DNA of 64,000 bases from Clostridium beijerinckii. GTDB taxonomy: Bacteria; Bacillota; Clostridia; Clostridiales; Clostridiaceae. Made by a program: the position numbers and the translations under genes. A model generated the notes under the pieces. The model was given only the letters and a program-made list of their open reading frames with translations. It did no database searches and had not been told where the DNA came from. Positions 55,495 to 64,000 of the stretch are shown here, piece after piece (position 1 is the stretch's first letter; the number at the start of each line of letters is the position of its first letter). The stretch spans positions 3,421,001 to 3,485,000 of the forward strand of contig NZ_CP144906.1 in assembly GCF_036699995.1 (NCBI RefSeq). The letters are read 5' to 3'.

Positions 55495-57126
55495 CTAATT
55501 AAACCTAATTTCTATAACATCAATTTCATGGAGCAATGTTTTTAATGATTGAATATCTTGTTCTAATTTATTATTTTCTTGTTTTTTTACATTAAAATTA
55601 TTTTTTATACCATCGGCCACTTTAGAAAATGAAGAATCTACTAGTAACTCTGTAGTATCAACAAAAGAGTTTTCTAATTTCATTATCTCTGTTCTTATTT
55701 TATTATTAACCTCAATAATAGCTGAAATTTTTTCATTTATTGCATTTTGAACTTGAGCATTATGTTCATCTATTTTCTCTTGTAACAATCTCTGTTCTTC
55801 TTCTCTTTTCTTTTTATAACTCAAAAGATTTATTATTTCACTTATAATAGGTATCCATATTTTATAACTTGAAATAACTGGTATTAAATTTGCTGTTGGA
55901 ATCTTAAGGGAAGAAGTTTGTATTGGTGGAAGCTTCTTTAAAACATCCCAAATTTGAGACTCTTCAGCTTCTTCTAATTCTGGAATTTCAAACTTAATTT
56001 TTTCCATATCTAATATATTATAATTAATTTTTTCATCGAACTGCATTTTATAAATATCAGAAGTATTCTCCAATTGCATATTCGCATTTTCAAATTGATT
56101 CCTTATTATTTCTAATAATTTATTTTTTAAAATTGTCGCCAACTCATCTATATTTTCACCTTTCATAATCCGACCATAAATTTGATCACCATAAGAATGG
56201 ATTTCATTTCTACCCAAAGAAGTTATATTTCTATATAAATTACTCTTTTTTTGTTCTATTTCTTTTAATAACTTGAAGTATAACTTATCTACTTCAGCAA
56301 TTAATTCATTTTCTAAAATACCTATACCCTGCTCAATATAATTTCTTATTATTGATATACAAGGCTTTAATATATTAATTCCATCTGACTTTGCTAATTG
56401 TTCTTGTATTATACTTACCAAACACTCTATCTCACTAGAATGCATTAGAATTTTAAATTCGTCGGATTCCTTTCCATATTGTGTTCTAGCTGTATATGCA
56501 CTAAATGCATTCACACTCACAATTTGACAAAAATTTTCTGCCTTTAGAGGATCTCCTATATACTCTTGACGTTCTGCTGATTTCTTTATATTTTCAATAA
56601 TCTTTGGAATAACTTTTTTACTTATTTTATTTGAGTAAGCGCCTTCTATACTTGCTTCTTTTTGATTAACAACTACTATAATTGGCTTGCCTGTATTAAT
56701 AATTTTAACAATTGCTGTTGAAACTGCAACATTTTCAAAAGTTCCTATATCATCAACTACAAATAAAATTACATCATTTCTTTTTATTTCTTGCTCTGCA
56801 ATTTCAGTATGCTCATCATTTGCTACAATACCTGGAGTATCAACTAATGTGAATCCATTCCAGTTTATTGATTGAATTGTAGCTGTAGTAGGAATATCTC
56901 CTACTTTAGCAATTTCTTCACCAACTAATGCATTTATAATACTACTTTTTCCAGCGTTGTAAACTCCATAAAACATTATTGATGGATTATATTTTTCCAA
57001 CTGTTTTTCAACCTCTATCTGAAAAACTTCTATAAATCCACACTTATTATAGTCTTTAAATATCTCTATAGCCTTATTTTTAATATTTTTCACTTGATGT
57101 TTATAGTCTTTTAAGTCAATTGACAT
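55495..57126 (-). CDS. Dynamin-like GTPase, third of three
   Basis: A 543-residue large GTPase. G1 is GVYNAGKSS (54-62), G2 lies in GDIPTTAT (Thr80/81), G3 is DTPG (96-99) and the G4 position reads VNQKE (153-157) instead of NKxD. A long helical region follows. A hydrophobic stretch, about 400-440 (ANLIPVISSYKIWIPIISEI), could be a membrane-inserting paddle, and the end is coiled coil. It starts 15 bases after the second GTPase gene. It resembles LeoA-type bacterial dynamins, which remodel membranes or take part in vesicle release and phage defence. The altered G4 may change nucleotide specificity. Confidence 0.8.
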   Translation of the reverse strand: MSIDLKDYKHQVKNIKNKAIEIFKDYNKCGFIEVFQIEVEKQLEKYNPSIMFYGVYNAGKSSIINALVGEEIAKVGDIPTTATIQSINWNGFTLVDTPGIVANDEHTEIAEQEIKRNDVILFVVDDIGTFENVAVSTAIVKIINTGKPIIVVVNQKEASIEGAYSNKISKKVIPKIIENIKKSAERQEYIGDPLKAENFCQIVSVNAFSAYTARTQYGKESDEFKILMHSSEIECLVSIIQEQLAKSDGINILKPCISIIRNYIEQGIGILENELIAEVDKLYFKLLKEIEQKKSNLYRNITSLGRNEIHSYGDQIYGRIMKGENIDELATILKNKLLEIIRNQFENANMQLENTSDIYKMQFDEKINYNILDMEKIKFEIPELEEAEESQIWDVLKKLPPIQTSSLKIPTANLIPVISSYKIWIPIISEIINLLSYKKKREEEQRLLQEKIDEHNAQVQNAINEKISAIIEVNNKIRTEIMKLENSFVDTTELLVDSSFSKVADGIKNNFNVKKQENNKLEQDIQSLKTLLHEIDVIEIRFN

Positions 57127-57141
57127 ATTAATTTCTCCTTT

Positions 57142-58884
57142 CTAGAATTTTAATTTTGTTAATTTATTATTTAATTGTGTAAGTGTACTTAACATATTTT
57201 CAAATGTATCTTGAATTTCCTTGAAATACTCATTCTTTACACGATTAACTTCTAAATCAATAATTTCACAAACTTGTCCTTCCAATTCACTCCAAGTCTT
57301 TTGAACAACTTCATTATAGTTATCTCCCATTGCTATTTGTTTACTTGCAATTCTATTAATAACTTTTGTTTGTGTGAATTCTTTATCAAATATCCAACTT
57401 TCAAAATGTTCAATTATTCCTTTTGGATCTCTGCGAACAGTCTTAGTATCATATATTGGATATTCAAAAGTCTCATATTTTTTCTCATAGCCAATATTAG
57501 TATATATTTTATGTGATTGCACTGCATAATTTCTAAAGTCCGTTAAAATATCTGATATCTTTTGTGCTACAAGTTTCCCAATACATTCATGTATTTTCTC
57601 TGAAATTATATTCATAATATAGATATTATCTGTTATTCTACCATCTATTTTTGCTTTATACATGATTTCATGAATATCTGTTATCAACTGTGCTTTAACT
57701 TCATTAATTATTTCAATTTTTATTTTATCAAGCGTATATTTTTGCTTTTCTATTTCATTAAGAATTAATCGAATATTTTGTTCCATCTGAATTATTCCAC
57801 AAATTTTTCTATCTTCCACACCATTTATCAGCTCATGTATGACAAAATTCAATTCATCTTTTGGGCGCTTCATTTTTAACTCTAATGCCCTTTCAGAAAT
57901 AACATCGCTAATCTGCTCATAAAAAGATGGAAAATTACTTTCTTTAAACATTTCTTCATCTTTTATTTCTAATGCTTGTTTAGCCAATTTTGTGGATATA
58001 CTTACATATTTATTTTTACTTAAAATACTTCCATTACCCATTTCACTTATTGTCTTTGCAACAAAATCTTCTTGTTGTTTTCTATTTTGCATTGATTTAG
58101 CCTTAAGTATTTTAGCCATTTTCCCGTTAACTACACCTAATACTTGATCATCTGATTTTGTTATAGTAACTAAAAGAGGTTTATCCAGCTTTATTAATTT
58201 GTCTATTTCCTGGTTTTCATCTTGTTTACATGGATTATTAGATGGAGTTACAAATAAAATTAAATCTGCATATTTTATATATTCATTTGCGAGTTCTTGA
58301 TTTTCAGTAGTTAGTGAGTGAATACCTGGAGTATCAACCCATGTTAATCCATTCAGTAGTGTAAAATACTGAATAGATGATGTAGCTTCAATTTCATCCT
58401 CCTCAAAATGATCTGATCCCAGTATTTTTTCACCTATTGAATTATTATATTTTTTACTATGATCATAAACATAAAACTGAGGTTTAGAATTTAATTTTTC
58501 AAATTCAGTTTCTTCTAAATAATAACCTGAAACAAAATTGCCCAATGCACTTTTCCCAGCTTTAACATCCCCAAAAACTATTAGCAAAACACTTTTCTCA
58601 AACTGATTAACAAATTTTTTCCCTTGCACATATCTGTTAACTTCTTTTATCCATTGCTCTATAGTTTTCTTGTACTCATTTATTTGTTTATGGCACATCT
58701 GCTTAATAATACTTAGATGTTCTTCTTTATCTATTTTTTCAATTACGGCTTGTCCTTTAAGAATATCTACAGCTGATTGAATTGCTTCTTGCTTTTCTTC
58801 AATTAATATTTTACTATTCAAAAGACACTTATTAGCTTTGTGTATACTTTTGTAGAAATCATCAAATGTTTTTTCTATCATCAT
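57142..58884 (-). CDS. Dynamin-like GTPase, second of three
   Basis: A 580-residue large GTPase. About 100 helical residues precede the G domain: G1 GDVKAGKS (105-112), a region with ATSSIQ as G2 (about 168), G3 DTPG (184-187) and G4 TKSD (242-245). The rest is helical with conserved-looking YEKKYETFEYPIY near 460. The G1 lacks the asparagine seen in its neighbours (Y-N-A-G-K-S), so it belongs to a different subgroup. It starts 21 bases after the first GTPase gene. A hetero-oligomer with the two neighbours is likely (inference). Confidence 0.8.
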   Translation of the reverse strand: MMIEKTFDDFYKSIHKANKCLLNSKILIEEKQEAIQSAVDILKGQAVIEKIDKEEHLSIIKQMCHKQINEYKKTIEQWIKEVNRYVQGKKFVNQFEKSVLLIVFGDVKAGKSALGNFVSGYYLEETEFEKLNSKPQFYVYDHSKKYNNSIGEKILGSDHFEEDEIEATSSIQYFTLLNGLTWVDTPGIHSLTTENQELANEYIKYADLILFVTPSNNPCKQDENQEIDKLIKLDKPLLVTITKSDDQVLGVVNGKMAKILKAKSMQNRKQQEDFVAKTISEMGNGSILSKNKYVSISTKLAKQALEIKDEEMFKESNFPSFYEQISDVISERALELKMKRPKDELNFVIHELINGVEDRKICGIIQMEQNIRLILNEIEKQKYTLDKIKIEIINEVKAQLITDIHEIMYKAKIDGRITDNIYIMNIISEKIHECIGKLVAQKISDILTDFRNYAVQSHKIYTNIGYEKKYETFEYPIYDTKTVRRDPKGIIEHFESWIFDKEFTQTKVINRIASKQIAMGDNYNEVVQKTWSELEGQVCEIIDLEVNRVKNEYFKEIQDTFENMLSTLTQLNNKLTKLKF

Positions 58885-58905
58885 TTCGTTATCACTCTCA
58901 CTATT

Positions 58906-60564
58906 TTATAAACTTTCTGGAATATTTACATATGAACTTAGTGATTTTACAGCATCATTTATATTTGCTATTAATAATTTTTCATCGGTACGTAACATTT
59001 TTTTATGCTCATCCATAATCTTATTAAATTCCAAGGTCCTACTTTTCAATTGATACTTAACTTCTTCGTTATACTTATCTATAACATTTTTAATTTTTCC
59101 CCATACCCAATTTATATTACTGTTTAAAGTACCATTGATATCCTTCTGCATTTCATCTATGGCTGCATATAAATTCCATGCTGAATACTTATACTTTGTT
59201 CCTCCAAAAATACCTTTTCTACTATAATCTTCTGATTCATCAATATCTACAAGTCCAGTATAATAACTAACTGAATAATATTGACCATATCTAACGACAT
59301 CATCAGCTAAATTGGAGCTCATTTCTGATACAATATCTTTAGTATCTTTTGGTATAGCTTGTATTTCCTGAACTAAATATGAATTTAATTTTATTCCAAA
59401 CTCCTTTAATTTAGAGGCATAATCAAGAATAAGTTTTGTTGCTCTCAAATTTCTATCATAATAGTAATTCCCTTCTTTTTCCTTGTATTCGAGGTATTCT
59501 ATGTAATAATCAACTAAATCACTAACTTCTCTTCTTACCATAGATTCTCTCTTGTTATATCTAGATTCTACCTTGGACTTTATATAAGATTCAACTTCAT
59601 ATCTTGATTTCTTATCATATATAGAAGAAATGTATTCAAAACTAATATATGCTTTTCTAGGTGCTTCGTTTGAAGCTACTAAATTATTTATAAATTCTTT
59701 TATGTTATTGTTATAGTTTTCTTGCAATATCTCAATTTGATTAATTTTTCTGTAATTATCATTTGCTTCATTTCTTAACTTGTCTATATCGTTCTTAATT
59801 TGTAAAATCATATTATCAACAGCATTTTGGGCCTCATTTCTTTTTATCTTTAAGCGTTCTTCTCTTGAATCAATGATATTTTTATTCTTAGATTTTATTA
59901 GCTCATTTAATACTTTATTAATCTGTATAAATCCACTAGCCTCAATAAGCAACTGCTCATTTGTATCAATACCATTTTGATATGTAATTGCATCGTAAGT
60001 ATATATTTGATCAATTTCTATATCTAATACTTCTTTAATATTTTTTTTATACTGTTGCACTACTTTTTCAATTTTTTCTTCATCTACTCTATGCTTATTT
60101 GAAAGTAAAAATATTATGTTATCCTTCAAAATATCATTAGTTCCCATTATATTTTTAATTTGTTTAAGGAAGTGTGCTTCAGCAGAACTTAATCCACCAC
60201 TTTGAATATTAGATACAAATAAAATAACATCAGATTCTTTATACCCATTATAAGCACTTTTGTTATCTCTATTATTTGCATTTAATCCTGGTGTATCATA
60301 ATATATTGCATCCTCTGTTTCATAGCTATCCACCGTACTAGTGGTTGGTATATCCCCTTCTTTAAATATTTGTTTTCCTACAATTGTATTTAATAATGTA
60401 CTTTTCCCAGCATTGTATATACCTACACAAGATATTTTTATCTTACTGTCAATATTAATTCGACTCTCTTCCTCTATTAACTGCTTTATCTTATCTTCAA
60501 CCTGTTTAACTACTTTTTTATCGACATTTTCAATCTGATATAACTTTTCGCATATGTTTTTCAT
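58906..60564 (-). CDS. Dynamin-like GTPase, first of three
   Basis: A 552-residue large GTPase. G1 is GIYNAGKST (48-56), G2 lies in GDIPTTST (Thr74/75), G3 is DTPG (90-93) and G4 reads LSNKHRVD (154-161; N-K present). A long helical part follows with several Tyr-rich segments (KYKYSAWNLYAAIDEMQKD near 470). It resembles the third protein in the G1-G3 region. It is first in the operon, with AAGGAG before the ATG. It probably assembles with the other two at a membrane. Confidence 0.8.
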   Translation of the reverse strand: MKNICEKLYQIENVDKKVVKQVEDKIKQLIEEESRINIDSKIKISCVGIYNAGKSTLLNTIVGKQIFKEGDIPTTSTVDSYETEDAIYYDTPGLNANNRDNKSAYNGYKESDVILFVSNIQSGGLSSAEAHFLKQIKNIMGTNDILKDNIIFLLSNKHRVDEEKIEKVVQQYKKNIKEVLDIEIDQIYTYDAITYQNGIDTNEQLLIEASGFIQINKVLNELIKSKNKNIIDSREERLKIKRNEAQNAVDNMILQIKNDIDKLRNEANDNYRKINQIEILQENYNNNIKEFINNLVASNEAPRKAYISFEYISSIYDKKSRYEVESYIKSKVESRYNKRESMVRREVSDLVDYYIEYLEYKEKEGNYYYDRNLRATKLILDYASKLKEFGIKLNSYLVQEIQAIPKDTKDIVSEMSSNLADDVVRYGQYYSVSYYTGLVDIDESEDYSRKGIFGGTKYKYSAWNLYAAIDEMQKDINGTLNSNINWVWGKIKNVIDKYNEEVKYQLKSRTLEFNKIMDEHKKMLRTDEKLLIANINDAVKSLSSYVNIPESL

Positions 60565-60725
60565 AGAGCAACTCCTTTTTCTTTTACTTATAACTAAATC
60601 TATTATTTTTTATAGTACTAATATTTCTTAATTCTACAAGTATTCAATTTTCTTATTAGATCTAACTTGATAAAAAGTAAAGCTTTTATATCTTTTCTAA
60701 ATAATTTATTTTACTCCTAATAAGC

Positions 60726-60932
60726 TCACAACTTGATTTCAAACTTACTACAAAACTCCCCACCATTTTGATTAGTATTTTTTAGTAAGCACTTCTTCCT
60801 AACATTTGCATCATATTGCCAGATTCCAAGGTTTGGAGTCTTAGGGTTGATGGCTGAATTAGTTGGATCATACCAGTTCCTACAAAAGGCACATTTCTTC
60901 ATCATTTTAGAATTAATATTTATCTCGTACAT
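60726..60932 (-). CDS. Small Cys-rich putative zinc-binding protein
   Basis: A 68-residue protein with CAFCRNWYDPTNSAINPK, then KKCLLKN and FCSKFE: C-x2-C plus two further Cys, a likely zinc site. The GIWQYD and YDPTNSA blocks are conserved in similar short clostridial proteins as I recall them. It lies between the dynamin operon (161 bases upstream of its first ATG) and the 457-residue protein gene, all on one strand. The function is unknown. Confidence 0.65.
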   Translation of the reverse strand: MYEININSKMMKKCAFCRNWYDPTNSAINPKTPNLGIWQYDANVRKKCLLKNTNQNGGEFCSKFEIKL

Positions 60933-60976
60933 TTTTATCCTCCATATCTTTTAATGTTAGTACAACTCAAATTCGA

Positions 60977-62347
60977 TTAAATCTCCACATATTTCATAAA
61001 ATCTACAATGTCCTCCTGAACCTTCCAATCACTTATTTGCCTAAAAGCACATTCCATGCACCAGTTAAAATGTCTTATAAAATAAAAATCTTTGTGAAAG
61101 TCTTCATCAACATATTTCATTATTTCCTGCGCACTCTTTTCTACATACAATTCAGCTTTTCTTCTTCCTTTAATATATTCATTTAAGTAATCTCTTGGAT
61201 CCTTCATTACTTCCTCTAAATGTTTTTCAATAAAACCATCTATATATTCATCCTCAGTAATTTCTTTTTCTACTTTTCTCCCATTCTTTTCTTCAACGTA
61301 CCTTATTCCTCTATAAGATTGTTCACTTTCATAATATATTGAGTCTTCATGAAAAACTGTATTATATTTACTATAACTTGTATCAAAAAGTGACTCATAG
61401 CTATAACAAAAATCGGTATTTTCATTATCTTGAAGCCAATACCATTTACCTAAGTTAGTACATTTCTCAAATATAAATAAATTTAATTTAAGATCTTTTT
61501 CCTCACAGAATTCATTGCATAAATCAAAAAACATTCTTATATAATTTTCATTTGTTTTGAAATTTTTATAATTATCCTCATCAATCTTATACCCCTTATA
61601 ATTCAAAAGGTTTTTATTTGTTATAATTAATCTTTCTGTTGATAATTTACTTTTAAACTTTGTAAAAATTCTAAATATAAGATTAGAATATATAGAATTT
61701 CTTTCTTCTGTTGAAGTTGAGAATTTGTGAATATGTTCTAGATTTTCATCGAAATATTCTTCGTCTATATCACTGTCTACATACTTTATAAATAGCTTCT
61801 TTAAAATCTCTTTCTTTTCACTTGAAAGTTCTTCACCTTTAATTATTTCATCTTTTTTTAATACCTGTTTTATAAAACTTTCATAAGAATTCTCCTGATT
61901 ACTTATAAATTTTAATTTTTCTAAAAAGTCATTCATATTTTCTTTTAATCTTATATATCTTGCTAAGTTTGTTTTGCTTTTTTCTCTTATACTTATCTTT
62001 TTCAAATTAAAAATATAATCCATGTCACATATAAAACAAGCTAGCAAAGGTAAGCATTCTTTCTTGTTGTCGGTATTTAATAAATTTATAATAAAATTAA
62101 ATTTATTCTTTAATGATATGTTATTATTTTCAGCTAAAGCCGCTAGTTTATCATGAAAATCTTTTATTTCCTGTATCAATTCCTCAATTCCTTTATTATA
62201 ATTAAGGATTATTTCATTATCACTAGGCTTTTCTTCATCTTGCTTACATAAATAATCCAAAAACTCACTCTCATTTAAATTTAATAATTCTGCATCAGTT
62301 AATTTGTTTTTATTATCATTATATATTAATTCTTGATTTTTTCCCAA
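60977..62347 (-). CDS. Hypothetical protein associated with the dynamin cluster (larger paralogue)
   Basis: A 456-residue protein with no recognised family. About residues 85-150 share a block with the neighbouring 265-residue protein: CLPLLACFICDMDYIFNLKK here versus LLPLVICFLCDKNYINRLKH there, followed in both by a helix with ARYIRLKENM or AAYVLLRTNI and F-L/I-E-K/R-L-K-F/Y-I. The rest is rich in Glu, Lys, Tyr and Asn, and ends with a tryptophan-containing helical part (FNWCMECAFRQISDWKVQED). The start is probably the TTG at 62347, 6 bases after GAGGTG; the in-frame GTG at 62356 is inside the ribosome site. Confidence 0.65.
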   Translation of the reverse strand: MGKNQELIYNDNKNKLTDAELLNLNESEFLDYLCKQDEEKPSDNEIILNYNKGIEELIQEIKDFHDKLAALAENNNISLKNKFNFIINLLNTDNKKECLPLLACFICDMDYIFNLKKISIREKSKTNLARYIRLKENMNDFLEKLKFISNQENSYESFIKQVLKKDEIIKGEELSSEKKEILKKLFIKYVDSDIDEEYFDENLEHIHKFSTSTEERNSIYSNLIFRIFTKFKSKLSTERLIITNKNLLNYKGYKIDEDNYKNFKTNENYIRMFFDLCNEFCEEKDLKLNLFIFEKCTNLGKWYWLQDNENTDFCYSYESLFDTSYSKYNTVFHEDSIYYESEQSYRGIRYVEEKNGRKVEKEITEDEYIDGFIEKHLEEVMKDPRDYLNEYIKGRRKAELYVEKSAQEIMKYVDEDFHKDFYFIRHFNWCMECAFRQISDWKVQEDIVDFMKYVEI

Positions 62348-62424
62348 TATTTTCACCTCATTCTATATAAATCCTACCATTTTGACAAAAAACTCTCAAC
62401 AAAAATTAATTACAATTTTTATCC

Positions 62425-62489
62425 GATGGCTGGCATCTTGTCCTCCCTCACTCAAGTTAGAAATAACAGCCATACACTCACGGAGTGAG
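62425..62489 (-). ncRNA. GC-rich structured element between the two paralogues
   Basis: Complementary pieces: ATGGCTG (62426-62432) with CAGCCAT (62467-62473); CTCAC (62477-62481) with GTGAG (62485-62489); and CTCACTC (62447-62453) with GAGTGAG (62483-62489). The last two compete or form a pseudoknot. GC content is clearly above the neighbourhood. It could be a cis-acting RNA switch, an RNA-processing site or a repeat; no known family was recognised. Confidence 0.35.
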
Positions 62490-62574
62490 AGCACTTGATT
62501 ATATAAGTTCAACTAAATTCATCTAGAGTATAAAACTCCACCTAATAAGTTTCAGTTTATAAGTAATTTAGAAC

Positions 62575-63372
62575 TCATTTGTGCGCAGAAACTATGTTAT
62601 ATAAGTAATTACTTACTATAATTTCAAATTCTTTATCCACTTCTTCATTTAGAATTTTTTTTAGTAAATTATAAAATTCTCTAACGTGTTCAACTTCTTT
62701 TATGAAAGCTTCTTCATTAAACCTAAGCAACTTTTTTGTAATATCAATTAAATATTTAGATCCATCTTCATCTCCTATAGATAGTTTTTTCATATAGATT
62801 TTATAATCTATAGTTTTAAATTTGAGATTATCGTAAATAAAGCATCTAACATATTTTTCACTATTATCATATAAAGCTTTATGTTTAAAACCATCTCTAC
62901 TAATTTGGATGCAGTTGCAATTTTCATATGTTGCGGCTACCAAAGACTCTAAATTATAAAAAGGCTTTATAATTTTACATTCATAAGAATCTTTAAGTAT
63001 TTCTTTTTTTTGTATATATTTAAGTCTCTCAATAAATTTCTCAATATTTGTTCTTAATAGCACATATGCTGCTATATCCCCTTTTACTATGGAACTTATA
63101 TCCTCATGTTTAAGTCTATTAATATAGTTTTTATCACACAAAAAGCAAATTACTAATGGCAATAACTCTTTATTTGATATCTGCTTTTTTATATTAAGCA
63201 TAAATTTCACTTCATTATGAAACTCTATTTTATTCCTTTTTATAATTTTATATAGCTTAGTATTATAATTTATAATTTTATCTTCCAATGTGGATGGCTC
63301 TAATAATTTTATACTTCTGAATGTTGGTTCTTCACCAATTGCTTCTTTAAAAATCTTCTCAATCTCATTCAT
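62575..63372 (-). CDS. Hypothetical protein associated with the dynamin cluster (smaller paralogue)
   Basis: A 265-residue protein of unknown family, related in its first 140 residues to the neighbouring 456-residue protein (see LLPLVICFLCDKNYINRLKH). The remainder is helical and charged without a membrane helix. The start chosen is the ATG at 63372, 7 bases after GAGGT, a site resembling that of its paralogue; an ATG 11 codons earlier is less well placed. It is the first gene of the minus-strand block that includes the dynamins. Confidence 0.65.
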   Translation of the reverse strand: MNEIEKIFKEAIGEEPTFRSIKLLEPSTLEDKIINYNTKLYKIIKRNKIEFHNEVKFMLNIKKQISNKELLPLVICFLCDKNYINRLKHEDISSIVKGDIAAYVLLRTNIEKFIERLKYIQKKEILKDSYECKIIKPFYNLESLVAATYENCNCIQISRDGFKHKALYDNSEKYVRCFIYDNLKFKTIDYKIYMKKLSIGDEDGSKYLIDITKKLLRFNEEAFIKEVEHVREFYNLLKKILNEEVDKEFEIIVSNYLYNIVSAHK

Positions 63373-63508
63373 TCTAATTACCTCATTGCATATATAATCA
63401 TTCATTTCTTAACTTTAGCTTAAATTCATATTAGAAGTTTTATTTGTTTTTCCTTTAAAAATTAGCTTGAAACAAGATTAGCATTTTATGATTGTTTGAA
63501 CAATTAAC

Positions 63509-63552
63509 TTGAATTCTAATTTTTTTATAAAATTTAGAATTCAAGTGGATTT
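63509..63552. terminator. Terminator-like hairpin
   Basis: ACTTGAATTCTAA and TTAGAATTCAAGT form a perfect 13-bp stem with a T-rich loop, within about 63509-63552. It lies upstream of the GC-rich RNA candidate. Confidence 0.5.
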
Positions 63553-63600
63553 ACTTTATTCTTCTTCAAAAGTAGACTAAACACATCAAGTAAAACTTTA

Positions 63601-63740
63601 CTTAGGTGGATTTTAATTTCCCATCTGAATCTTGGTTGAACTTATAACCACAAGGGTCACAATGTACCCTCAAGAGGTACCCCGTCTAGAGTCGCGCTGT
63701 TGTTAACTCCACTTGAAGGAATGATAGTATTACAGTGGTC
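63601..63740 (+). ncRNA. GC-rich structured RNA candidate upstream of a small membrane gene
   Basis: In a very AT-rich setting this stretch is close to half G+C. A closing stem, AGGTGGA (63604-63610) with TCCACTT (63708-63714), encloses two hairpins: GGTT/AACC at 63634-63649 and AGGGT/ACCCT at 63653-63670. It is followed 135 bases later by a gene with AAAGGAGG. It does not fit the riboswitch cores I know. It may be a leader or an independent small RNA. Confidence 0.4.
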
Positions 63741-63877
63741 AAACATCAGATAAATTAATTATAGAAATTTCAAAGAGGTGAATATTAATTGAAACTAAAA
63801 CTGGAACTTTAAACAATGATTTATTTAATCCTATAAATTTAAAAATATATACAAATCAATAAAAGGAGGCCTTTACC

Positions 63878-64000
63878 ATGAATCTTATTCTAGCAATAGT
63901 ACTTACAATTATAATTTATAAGGTGTATCACAAAATGTTCGCTGTTACATATTTCGGATTTTCTTCTTTCATTGGAGAGATATTTGGAATATTCATATTT
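63878..64000 (+). CDS. Small membrane protein (start only, cut by window edge)
   Basis: Forty-one codons are visible: MNLILAIVLTIIIYKVYHKM, then FAVTYFGFSSFIGEIFGIFIF, which is one or two membrane helices. AAAGGAGG lies 8-9 bases before the ATG. The family is not recognised; length and end are unknown. Confidence 0.6.
   Translation, partial: MNLILAIVLTIIIYKVYHKMFAVTYFGFSSFIGEIFGIFIF

Noticed and set aside
63661..63700. T-box leader
   Set aside because: GAGGTACCCCGTC is only partly like the T-box sequence, and there is no antiterminator/terminator pair nor specifier stem before it. The downstream gene is not an aminoacyl-tRNA or amino acid gene as far as visible.

Overview
The window looks like chromosomal DNA of a spore-forming Clostridium (sensu stricto, butyric or solventogenic type). 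It is strongly AT-rich, nearly every start has a strong AGGAGG-type ribosome site, and it carries an alpha/beta small acid-soluble spore protein, a YIEGIA-type membrane protein with its small partner, and many anaerobe-type flavoproteins and iron-sulfur proteins. No rRNA, tRNA, CRISPR array or prophage was recognised. The species assignment is an inference from gene content and base composition.

Layout. 1-1399 is the N-terminal part of methionine synthase (metH), cut by the window edge. 1801-6285 is a stress-sensing block: an ECF sigma factor with a DUF4179 partner, then a BlaI/BlaR1-type repressor and membrane protease with two operator palindromes. 6630-8372 has a dihydrouridine synthase and a membrane J-like protein. 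8618-12436 is a TetR regulator convergent with a large MMPL exporter. 12886-15325 is a flavoprotein divergent from a PucR-type regulator. 15418-19312 holds small, spore-related or unknown genes. 20222-24671 holds an amino acid permease, a chemoreceptor, gene relics and a DUF2691 protein. 24717-25481 is a dead IS1595-family transposase.

25578-36459 is a complete nucleoside salvage locus on the minus strand: udp, cdd, deoB, a YczE-like membrane protein, deoD, a BMP lipoprotein, an ABC importer (ATPase and two permeases) and deoC. It is divergent from a GntR/UTRA regulator, and promoters and shared operator-like sequences are visible on both sides. The importer brings in nucleosides, Udp and DeoD split them, Cdd deaminates cytidine, and DeoB plus DeoC send the pentose phosphate to glycolysis.

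37285-45852 is a patchwork of small operons: a YeiH-type exporter with a LysR regulator, a ferredoxin-like aldo/keto reductase with a MerR-type 19-bp-spacer promoter, an HxlR/flavodoxin pair, an RmlD-like reductase, a GNAT enzyme, a two-gene deletion scar and a DJ-1/PfpI protein. 45904-47729 is an SOS-type operon led by a Y-family polymerase with two LexA boxes. 48899-53647 is a two-helicase operon (MrfA/YprA-like and UvrD-like).

55495-63372 is the most unusual region. Three consecutive dynamin-like GTPases of 540-580 residues form a tight operon, preceded on the same strand by a small Cys-rich protein and two mutually related proteins of unknown family. Intergenic DNA throughout carries two families of long, almost perfect palindromes (MITE-like), a heptamer-type repeat and several hairpin repeats. 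The last 400 bases hold a GC-rich, probably structured RNA upstream of a small membrane gene that runs off the window.
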